DNA of 64,000 bases from Asterochloris sp. CNOR1 (Eukaryota; Chlorophyta; Trebouxiophyceae; Trebouxiales; Trebouxiaceae). Location of the stretch: assembly GCA_963969365.1 (NCBI GenBank), contig OZ017749.1, positions 1,798,001 through 1,862,000 on the forward strand, read 5' to 3'. Shown here one piece after another: positions 52,314 to 61,963 of the stretch. The first letter of the stretch is position 1; each line of letters begins with the position of its first letter. The position numbers and the translations under genes are program-made. The notes below the pieces were generated by a model. That model was not told the DNA's origin. It saw only the letters and a program-made list of their open reading frames with translations, and did not search any database.

Positions 52314-53134
52314 GCGACGTCATAGTTCGCACTGGACAGGTGGTGGCGGTTGTGTTCATGGGCTACTTACCAGCTTGCAGCAGTCCCTAGCGTGAGCGGC
52401 AACTTGTCTGTGTTCCAGTCTCATGCCAGACAACTGTGCCAGACAAGTGTCCCCCATCTTTGTCTGTAGGTTGGGCAATGGCTTGGTGCAGGAGAACCCA
52501 CTTACCTTTGCCAAATAGCTGGAAGCCGCTGCTCATGAGCACTCTTGTCACCATCATGATTGCCTGCCGTAGGGGTCAGGCTAGCAGACGTGCTGAGGTG
52601 CCCTGAAGGTGCCAAGCTGCCGGCAAGGGACCCATTGCTGCCTGGGACGTGCTTGCAGCCAGGGCTGCCCAAAAGGCACCCACAGCTGCCCGGGAGGTGC
52701 CTGCGGCCTGCTAGTCCGCCTGAGGTCCTGCGGCCTGCTGAGCCTCCTTCCCAGCCGCCTGTGAGCAGCATGCACATGCATCCTGCCGCGGCAGCCCCGA
52801 GCCCTGCTGAAAGTGCCGTGTCACTGCTGACTGCAGTCACGTTTCCTTCTGGGTACTTTTGCTGGGCTACTGCCCTGCACATGCAATGTGAGTGGATATC
52901 ATATCATGCCGCACTTCGCTGTTGCGGCAGCATTGGGGGCCAAGCCCAAGCAAGCTACCTGCAAATCTGTGGCTGGCCCTCTGCCCAATGTCTCACTCAT
53001 CTGGGAGCTGCTCATAATCCTCTGCTCTCTTGGTCTTCGTTCTTGCCCCGGGTAGGAGCCACGCCGTCTGAATTGCAAGCAAAACCATGCCTGCCATGCC
53101 CCACAGATGCTTCCAGCTGGGCAATGTGAACCCC
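52314..53134. other. Spacer without supported gene
   Basis: An open frame 52560-53129 is Pro/Ala-rich with no recognised motif. Nothing else stands out. Confidence 0.4.
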
Positions 53135-53375
53135 ATCGCACGTGACCCTGAACCCCGTCCGTGCATTGGTGTTGCCCTCATTCTCCGCTAGGGCTGCAAG
53201 ATCTACTTTTGGCATCATAAAGACAGCATGGTCACCAAAATGCTGGAGGCAGCTGCAGAAGCTCGACATGGAATGCACTTGATGAGCACCACTTGACAGT
53301 CATGGGTGCGCATGTTGTGCATTGGCAAGTTGACAATTTCAGGCAGCGCATCTGCAATGTCATTCGTATTGTAGA
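53135..53375 (+). mobile_element. LINE fragment, second copy on the plus strand
   Basis: Clearly related in DNA to about 45845-46083 (shared words such as CAAAATGCTGGAGGC and AGGCAGCGCATCTGCAATGT) but more decayed, with deletions. It marks the left end of the second segmental duplication copy. Confidence 0.75.
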
Positions 53376-53726
53376 CTACCAAACGATTCTGTTCTGGGCG
53401 AACTTTGACGGCACGCCCAGCATAAGGAAGGCGGCGCCACCAGCACGCAAATCTTTGGCCCAGATCTGCTGCAGCAGCCACAGGCTGAAGTTATAACGAG
53501 CCGCCACACATCACAAGCCAGACATGAGAGGAGTTGCCGCCTCTGCAACTCAGCAACTGCCATGGACATTAAGCAGTATGTCTTGCACAGACTTTGGGAG
53601 ACCTCTTTGCTGACCTTCCCTTATTGTTTGCTAAATATGTGCATGCAGCACTGCTTCAGCCTCAGTCAGTCTTGTCTCTGGTTCTTCCATGTTGTAAGGT
53701 GTGACCCCATGCCCTTTGGTTCTGGA

Positions 53727-53754
53727 CCCCCCCCCCACCCCCCCCCCCCCCCCC
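53727..53754 (+). repeat. Poly-C tract (27 C with one A)
   Basis: Followed by the same GACTTGGACAT as the tract at 46710. The single A lies at 53737. Confidence 0.9.
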
Positions 53755-54049
53755 GACTTGGACATCATCTCTCTCCGTCTTCTCTATCCTGAAGTGTTGT
53801 GCACTCTTCAGTTATGTAGTATTAGAAATCAAATGTGTCACGGTGGGCTTGGGGGCCCTCGAGCGGCTTGATTCAGGTGTCTCACATAGCCCGGATCATC
53901 CAAGGTCAGTGCTTTCCTCTTTCTTGTACAATGTACCTACTTCCTTTCTTCCTCACATGGTCTGAAAGGTCTTCAAGCAGTGCAGGATCTGACTGCATGC
54001 AACCGGATCTAGAATCTTGACGTCAAAGCAAGCTCCTGGAGGCCAGGCA

Positions 54050-56538
54050 ATGCGGGCGGATGTAGCTCTAGCTAGCTTGGTGCTAGCTGCTACGCCGTCT
54101 CTCACGGCGGCAGCAAACGGTAGGGACATTGCGCTCAGTCCCCGGACATATCTGGCGTCACTCACCAACGAGCAAGCATGCTGGTGCGCAGGTCAGGTGC
54201 ACTCCAGCATTTTCTTGGAACAGAATTGCTCAGCATATGGAGACCATCAGCGCTTGGTGAGGCCCCAGGTGTCAGGCTTATGCAGCCCATCTTGCCCCTT
54301 GCAGATGGCTATGATAGGTCTGCATGCAAAAGCCCACCAAACGGTCTGAACCCAGCAAGTTTGTGGCCCTGTAGGTGGATGAATGGCTGTACCCGTTCCA
54401 CCCATCCATCAGCCCAGCCAGCGTTGTCCAGTTCCCCCACCCTGAGCCCTGGACTCCCACAGATGAGGGGTTTGCACGCCTGCCTTTGCTCTTCAGTATT
54501 GGCGGCAAGTTGCTGGCGCACCCAACCATTGCTCACTTACCTGCAACCGGAGCCAAGCCAAACAAAACGGTGGGCAGAACAGCAGCATCCTTGCACTTTC
54601 TGTATTGTACCTTAGCCAATCTGCTCAGAGGCGGAGTCAAAGAAGACACTCTTAGCTGATGTTGCAGCAGCTCTGGCATACTGATCACCTTTGTAGAGGG
54701 CGTTCATAGCTGATAGCATCTGCAGTGTAAGCTTGGCGGCTACCACACAGGTACCATGTAATTCAGCAACAGCCTCAGCAAAATCCAGGACTTTGCTATT
54801 GTGAGCACCCTAGCTCCCCACCTTGTAACGCTTGAGTTGCAGGGCCCCTCTCGCACCAGGTCTGACAATCCGCCTTGCACTGCTTCACCTTTCGCATCCC
54901 GCAACAGGGAGGTGGCATACGGCTTGACACTGATGCACTGCAGGGCATTGTTCACCAGGGGAATATAGGATACTTTGTAATTCCTGTCCTGCAACAGGTC
55001 ATGGAGCACGTCCAGTTCGACGACTTTGTGGTTGCGGCTGAACCATGTGAGCCACTCCAGGCACTTTTTGCTGAGCTGCCTGCTTTGTGCTAGAGGGGCC
55101 CTGCCATGCTTCGTGCTGCTGTTCTGCATGCCCAAACCCCTGTGATGTGGCCCTGGTACTGCAGTGGCTGCCAGAGGGTTCCTTTGTGTTGTGTGTTGAC
55201 CCTGCTGTGGCATGTATGATTTCCTTTGAAGCTGCAACCTGGGCCTTGGACACCTTCTCTTTCACACTAAACCCCACGCCTGTGCCTCTGTGCAGATGAC
55301 AAACCTCTTGTGGGGCATCTGCGCCCGCCGTTCCCCTACCTTTCATACTGCAGCCTCAGAGGCAGGGGTGCTGTAATGCCCATGCCTGAAAGTCTGAGGC
55401 CAGCCGCATTCGGGGGCAAGCCCTCCAGGGCCGGTGCCAATGACACCAGAGACCCTAGAGCTGTCTTTCTTGGCAGTGCCACAGGTGCACTGAAGTCAGA
55501 TTTGCCCACCATTTCCAAGTTCCTGTTGGTGGCCTTCAGCCCCACGCAGGCCTTAGGCAGTGGCTGTTACTGGTGCAGGCTGGCAAAACGGCCGACGCCA
55601 AGCGGTGTGCCGGTCAGGCGCAAAGCACCCTCAGGCCCTTTACACTGGCATCACAAGCTGGCATAATGTTCTCACAAGGTCACAGAATGTCGCAGAACTT
55701 GAGTCATTCACAAAGGAGCCCAAGTCCCTCCAGGAGCAGGTGGATGGATTCAGACACATTGTGAGCCCAATGACTTGGTTTGTGCCCAAACATTGGTCGT
55801 GTTGGTGGGTTGCAAAGCTTTGTGGCTTGGTCATAATCGGATTGGCTCTGGGGCAATGTGCTGCAGCTGGCCAGAGGCAGTTGTCACACATTTCATGGGC
55901 TTTTGGTATCAAGCCAAGCGCAGCATCTCAGCTGTTGGTCGCAAGACATGCTGTGCTGATGGTCAAGCCCGATTGTCATGCCGGCCATCCTGCATGAAGG
56001 CCCAAGCCATGCTGACAAAAAGCCTGTGTCACCCTGCCGTTGCAGATTTATGTGGATGGTTACTGCGCGGCCCTGAGGCTGAGGGACCTGCTCAGTTCAG
56101 ACTGCACAGTTCTCTACCTGACCAGTCCAGAGGAGTTGTGGTACAGCAACCTAATCATACCTTGGCAACACGTGATTCCAGTAGTGTAAGTACAAGTAGC
56201 ATGCTGTTCTGGAGAAGTGGGCCCCATCATTTCACCAAGCTGGAGGCAGCTTCCGCCTCGCGAGCCAGCCTGACGACGCTGATTGCTGCAGATATGAGCC
56301 AGGATTCTTTCCTGAGGGCTCTAACCTGCTCTGGGCAGCCAATTGGGCCCAAGATCACCCAGCAGAGGCAGCTGATATTGTGAGCAAGGCCAGAGCTTTT
56401 GCTGACTTGCATCTCTCTGAGTTGGGTCAGATGTGCTACACCGTGCGCCTGTTCCATGAGTACAGCAAGCTGATGACAGATCGTGAAAGCATACCTGAAC
56501 TGGTGTCATACATGAGAAAACATAACAAGGTGCTATAA
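54050..56538 (+). CDS. GT90-family O-glycosyltransferase, tandem copy 2
   Basis: Exons 54050-54256, 54375-54569, 54944-55046, 55296-55484, 55579-55760, 56046-56185, 56292-56538, again 420 residues and each the same length as in copy 1. The signal-peptide-like start, PPFPYLSYC, FLGSATGGW, IIYVDGY and HEYSKLM blocks are kept. I see no stop or frameshift in the exons. Copies differ most in exon 1 (about 8 of 69 residues) and the C terminus (MRKHNKVL against MKKSEKVH). Exons 4 and 5 are almost identical. Both genes therefore look functional by sequence. Confidence 0.85.
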
Positions 56539-57369
56539 AGTTGCAAAGCTGCATGTCCTCAGGATGACATCTGTTGTGCCCCCAATGCAGTTAGGGTGCA
56601 ATGACTGGAATGTGCCAATAAGCTTTGCTTCCATTCTCGGCATGTGCAGCAGGCTGATGCGACAGCGCAGAGGGCAGCTGGTGAAGCTGCTGCAGCAGGG
56701 AGCTGACCTGTGTCATCTACAGATGTGCAGCCGCCTGCTGAAGGGGCTGCTGCTGCTAGACAAGGCAGCAGGCACAGTGTGCTGCACAAGGTGAAGCTGC
56801 ATTCAATGAGAGCATTGCACCTGGCGGAGCTGAAGCGGAGCTGAAGCAACTGCGCACAGGCGAGCTGCTTTGTGATGACTGGCAGTGCCATGCAGATGCG
56901 ACAGCGTGGACTGGGCAGGTCTGTCATGCTATGCAGTTGACAACCGGGATGGGGCACTGCACATTGATCTATGTACGCTGGGAAGCTGCACGAATTTTGG
57001 CTCCAGATGCTTGGACAGCAAGGATGGTAATGCCGATGTGTGTGCTTTCAGAAATTGTAGACATTTCCGTATAACTTTCCGTAAAACTAAATTTGCGTGC
57101 AGTCCCAGCCACCCACAGCTGCATCTGACCCTCTTGGCAGCAGACCTCCAGGAAGTTGCAGGCACGTCACAACAAAGCCTCTCTTTGGGCAAATTCGCTG
57201 GTAGCCGTCTCTTAGGGCAAGCTCTGAGGGCCAGCCCTGCCCTGGGTTGATCGCACCTTGCATGCTGACGCATCTGCATTGCCTGCAGGACTAGGGATTG
57301 ATCTCTGACCCCCTGTGTAGGCAAGACCAGGTCGCCGCTGTGAACTAGCAGGCACAGTCAGACGCGAAG
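56539..57369. other. Intergenic region
   Basis: About 830 bases with no supported gene. It should hold the GT90 3' end and the promoter of the next gene. Confidence 0.4.
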
Positions 57370-60300
57370 ATGCCTGGAGGTGATGCCGGCTCAGGCGAGA
57401 CATGTGTCACGTTTTGTGTGGCAGAGACACTGTCTGCTGTGGTGTCTGCAATCCAGCAGCATATTGACCCTCAGCTGGTATGCTGCGTGCGGCTCAGGAC
57501 GCAGAGCTCATCTCCCCATTGGACTGCACAGACGAGCAGCACCAGAGCCATCATGCTGCTGCTGTCAAGAGTCGGCCCCAGTCAGCGTGCTGCAACTTCA
57601 GGGCGCACACGCACGGTCCTAACCCCAGTTTGCTGTGTGCAAGTCTGTGGCCATGGGCAGCAGAGTCTGCAGCGCCATAGTTCAGCAGCATGTGCCAACA
57701 CCCCCCTCCAACTGCATTATGCCAAAGCTGAGCAGCAGAGGCAGCTGGCCCAGTTGCTAAGAGAGCCAGCAGTAACCCAGCCAGCGTGCTGCAAGCCTCA
57801 CTGCCCACATGCTCATCACCGCACGTTGCCTATTGTGCAGATGCTGACCAGCAACGGCAGCTGGCCCAGCTGCTAGGGGAGCTGCGGCGTCTGGAGGTAC
57901 AGCAGGACACGCTGAAGAAGGCCGTCATGGAGAACAGACCCATTGTGGTGCACCCACGCATGAAACCTCAGGAGGAAGAGGAAGAAGAGGAGCAGGCAAA
58001 GCCTGCTGGCCCTGCCAAGCCCAAGTACATTGCTTCAGGTGGGTGGAATTGCATGTGTCTCAAGCTAGGGCTCGGTGTGCATGGCGCTTATGGAGAGAGC
58101 TGCAGGTCAGGCGCTGCCAAGCAAGTACAAAATCGCTCTAGACGAAGAGATTGCCAGGCTGGGCTTGGAGTTTCTTCTCGGGTGCTGGGTTGGGGTGACC
58201 CTGCCAGCCCTGCCCAGCCACAGGCTGTGTTGCCCCTGGTGGACGAGCTGGTCTGTCAGTGGTGATGGGACAGGCGGAGCTGCATGGCATCAAACCTTTT
58301 GCAGCTGGATCGTTAGACCTGCCAGTCCTTCAAGCTGACTTTGACCTGCTCCAGGAGGCTTGCTCGAATCCCACATGATAGCACAGCTGCTGTCTCTGCA
58401 TCCTGCTGCAGGTGGTCTGGCTGGCTTCCACGTGGCCACAGACCTGCTGCAGCTGGACTTCAGTCCCCCCCAGGAGGCCCCCGAGGAGTTCCGCGCAATG
58501 ACTTTCAATGCGCCACAGGCTGCCAAGGGCAAGCTGCCCACCCCCGGGGAGCCAGGTGGGGGTCCCTCACCAGCCAGATGCATGTTCAATGCAGCAGGGC
58601 ACAGCCATGGCTGCACTGCCATGCAACCAGGCTGCCTAGGGCAAGCTGCCCACAGTCGGAGAGCCAGGTGGGCTGCAGATTGGGGTGGCGTACCCAACGC
58701 TTTGCAACAACGCTTGCCAGCCAATACAGATAGGGTGAGAAGCCAAGCAGGACTGGCCATCATGTCATGTCTGCCGTGCATCCTCGCTGCTGAGGGCAGC
58801 TTAGGCACCAGCAGAGGGGCGATGCTCTGCCTTTCAACACATCATTCAGCAGTGCAAGCTAGATGCTAGCCAAACAGCAGTGTGCAGGGACAAGATTGCT
58901 TGGCAATCTCCCAAGGTTGCAGCGATCTGTCCACCCCTGCACGTCCCCTGCAGATGGCACCATTGAGCCAATCAGCAGCTCACAAGATGCTGCCAGCCTG
59001 CACGCAGCTTCAACACGCACACAACATCAACAGCCAGGATCTGTTTATCGACCAGCTTAAGGGTTCGTAGGCCTGCAAGTAGCTTGGCCAAATCTAATCT
59101 ACCTCCACAGCCGAGTTGTGTGTGCAGACAGCCACAACACCGTCAAGCCCACCAGTTCAGGCCTGCAGCTCAGGACTTGGCCGCATGCTGCTGGCACTGC
59201 TCTCATGTGTTTGTTGTGCTCTCAGTCCATCCTCTCGTACCCTGCAGGCAGCTATGGCACCATTGACCCCACCAGCCGGGAGCTGCAGATGTACCTGGCC
59301 CAGCTGCAGGAGCAGCAGCGCCAGATGCTAGCCTTCATTGCCGCCAAGCACAAACATAAGCAGGAGGTCCGGGAGGCAGAGGCAGAGGGACTGGCGCCGC
59401 CGCCCATGCCTGACTTCAGGATGGTGGCTGTGGCAGCAAGTGGGTGCCAGGCAGCTGGCTGGCTGTTTGCGCTGCGCTGTTCTGTGCCTAGCGATCGCTG
59501 GCTGCCTGTCCAGAGCTGCGCCGCATCGTGCCTAGCAGCAGCGTGGTTTGGCGCTGCCCACTTTGACATGGCAGCCATGTCTCCATGTCAGTGCTGTTCT
59601 GCAGGTCAGGTGTTGTCGCTCAAATCTGCACGACAGTACAGAGTTCATCTGCATTGTCAATGCAGTCCTACCTCCTTGCTATCAGGCCTGCTCCCACAAT
59701 GATTGACAAGTCTGGCCGTTCATCAGTGTCAATCGCAGCAGCTCCATGCTGTCAGTCTCACACATTGCGCCTCTGTTGCAGGCCAGGAGGGTGCAGCTGA
59801 GACAGCCAGGCAGGCAGAGGCAGCCAAAAAGGTGGCAGACGATAAAACAAAGCAGAAGAAGTCCGCTGCAGCGAATGGGGCCACCCCCAAGGCAGAGAAG
59901 GAGTACCGCGCCCCTGCAGCCTTTGCCCTGGACCCCGAACAGCAGGCAGACATTGCTGCACGCATCCTGGACAAGGAAGGAGAGCACGATGCGGCAGCAC
60001 GGGTCAAGGCAGGCCCTGCAACAGCGACAGCTGCTGCAGCAGTGGAGCGCCTCAAGCCCCAGGCGGCGAAGCTGCAGGAGCCGGCGCCAGTGAGGGAGAT
60101 GGATGAGGGGGAGGCCATGGCTGAGCGCATACGGGCCAAGGCTGAGGCAGCGGGGGAAGGTCAGATCAAGGCTAACATGGGTAAGCCCTGACAGGTGGCC
60201 GAGTAGGGTGCATACATGCTGCCTTGGCCTGAACGGAGTGGGTTAGAAGTTAGAAATAGCTTGACTCAGTAGCGGGGCCAGAAAAGACTGCGGCAGGCCG

Positions 60301-61150
60301 CACTGTGTTGTATGCTGCCTGTGTGCTGTCACCGACAATGCGAAGCCTGCTGGCAGCATGCCAACCGTAGAGAATGCTTTGTTTGTCCCACACAGAAATG
60401 GGGTCCGGAGTGGCACATAAGGCGTTCACATACACTGTGTGAGGCAGGGCCAGGCATCTTGAGCCTGCTTGTTTATATGTGTACTGCATTGCCAGGGCAG
60501 AGGCTGCGGGGAAGGAGATGATCAAGGCCTGCATCATTGAGTGCCCGTGTGGCATAGTACAGGGGTTCCCAGATGAATCACATGGCAGCTAGAGTAGTAT
60601 TTGGGCGGTGGCCATATACCTGTGGATGAGGCCTGCAGGCCTGTGTGCTCCTGCAGCTGGGCCAGCTTGCTGCACAGGGCAGGCAGAGGTTTGTTTGGGC
60701 GCAGCAGGTACCCCGTACCACCTGCAGGAGTCTGTGTGGGACTTGAGTGCGGGATGCCTTGTCCTTCTGTCACGCACTGCATGGTAGCAAGTTCCAGCGT
60801 AACGCGCTGGGAGAGCCTGAAGTGTGCAGGTGCCCTGCGCTAGGCGCAGCGATGCTGGCGCCAAAGTCAAACACAATCCGACAGCATCTTTATAGTTGCA
60901 GCCTTGGGCAGGTTCCTGTCCCAGCTCTCTGCATCCCTCTACAGGCGGCAGCGAGAATAACACTGTCCCAACATGGCGCACTCCAGTGGTCATCCCCATG
61001 AAATTTGGCAAGGGCCTGAGGAATGTGAACACCCCAGATCAGGGGGCAGCAGAGCCAACCAACTTTGGTGGACGAGCAAACAAGCAGGTCAACGATAAGT
61101 CCAGAGGTGGCCTATTTGCCTGCTTTGGGCCATCTACCACCACAGCTTAG
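57370..61150 (+). CDS. Charged coiled-coil protein of unknown function
   Basis: Family not recognised. The ATG at 57370 (MPGGDAGSGETC) opens exon 57370-57477. Later phased exons: one ending 58038 (QQRQLAQLLGELRRLEVQQD, then an EEEEEEE run and KPKYIASG), 58412-58555 (GGLAGFHVATDLLQLDF), 59248-59439 (GTIDPTSRELQMYLAQLQEQ), 59782-60180 (Lys/Ala/Glu-rich, EKEYRAPAAFALDPEQQADI) and 60945-61150 (RTPVVIPMKFGKGLRNVN, ending LFACFGPSTTTA). Helix-rich and highly charged, with no signal peptide or membrane helix, so cytosolic or cytoskeletal is a guess. The join between exon 1 and the coiled-coil exon is unresolved. Three introns hold degenerate copies of adjacent exon sequence. A TGTAA lies at 61218, 68 bases after the stop. 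Confidence 0.65.
57727..57765 (+). repeat. Copy of coiled-coil exon sequence 57842-57880
   Basis: GCTGAGCAGCAGAGGCAGCT mirrors GCTGACCAGCAACGGCAGCT about 115 bases downstream. Both encode [ED]QQRQLAQLL; the upstream copy soon runs into unrelated sequence. Confidence 0.75.
58628..58672 (+). repeat. Ghost copy of the end of exon 58412-58555
   Basis: CAGGCTGCCTAGGGCAAGCT against CAGGCTGCCAAGGGCAAGCT at 58516; both continue to GAGCCAGGTGGG, which includes the donor. The copy has an in-frame TAG. Confidence 0.8.
58950..58985 (+). repeat. Ghost copy of the start of exon 59248-59439
   Basis: CTGCAG-ATGGCACCATTGAGCC resembles CTGCAGGCAGCTATGGCACC with ATTGACCC at 59242. It keeps an acceptor-like CTGCAG. 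Confidence 0.65.
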
Positions 61151-61963
61151 GACACCATCTACCAGATGCTCAGCTAGACTCTTGTGCCTGTCTGTCCGCT
61201 TGTTGCCAGCAGACTCTTGTAATGGACTTGCAGCCTGTGCACCACAATTGATAAGGAGGGCGCATGCTTGTCTGACCAAAGATGCCCTCATGCCTCTGCT
61301 GGGTTGCTATATGCAATGCTGGGGCAGCGTTTCATCAGTGCAACATTTGCCTTGCTTTGTCAGCTATGATCAAGCAGATCGGGGGCTGCAGAGGATCACA
61401 ACTTGCACAAGCACAGCCAGCAGTGCAATAGCAACCATCTCCCTTTCAAAGTGGACTAAGAGCTGGCTGCAACGTGGCTTGCAGCAGATGTCCATGAGAT
61501 CACAGCAGTCCTCTTGCTAGAGCAGGGCCAATGTACCTATGATCACACCTCTTGCTGCGCATGACGTGCACCTACAATCTTGCCATGTCAATGGGCTCAT
61601 CAACTGGATGAGGTTGGGACTTAGCAAAGATCTCACCGAAGATTGTGTCACAGACAACAGCGGGAGACAAACATATGGTGTGGGAGACAGAGAGACCAGA
61701 GCATCAGTTCACTGCAAGCTAGTGTTCACTTCCAAGCCTCTGTTTACATGAGGGGATTTTGGCATGATGGGCTTAGCAGGTCAAGAGATCTCTCGACAAG
61801 AAGAGGCTGAGGCAGCTGAATGGAATGTAAGACAATATATATAGGGTCAGGGGCAGCATGCCGACAGGCACAGAGCATACAGCAGATTTTGTCTCCTGGG
61901 TTGAGACTCCAGGGGGCACATCGGTCATAATCACAACTGCTTGTCCGATCAACGGCCACAGCC
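61151..61963. other. Intergenic region with promoter of the transporter gene
   Basis: About 810 bases. TGTAA at 61218-61222 probably ends the upstream transcript and a TATA-like stretch lies near the right end. No supported gene. Confidence 0.45.
61834..61843 (+). promoter_or_regulatory. TATA-like element
   Basis: AATATATATA, about 120 bases upstream of the transporter ATG, is the clearest AT-rich TATA candidate in the window. Confidence 0.4.

Larger units (their letters stand above)
53150..56538 (+). repeat. Segmental duplication, copy 2
   Basis: Counterpart of 45841-49545 in the same orientation. It is shorter between the LINE fragment and poly-C. Confidence 0.9.

Noticed and set aside
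45740-53375. An active LINE retrotransposon
   Set aside because: Only the last reverse-transcriptase blocks remain, with stops, frame shifts and no endonuclease or full polymerase domain.
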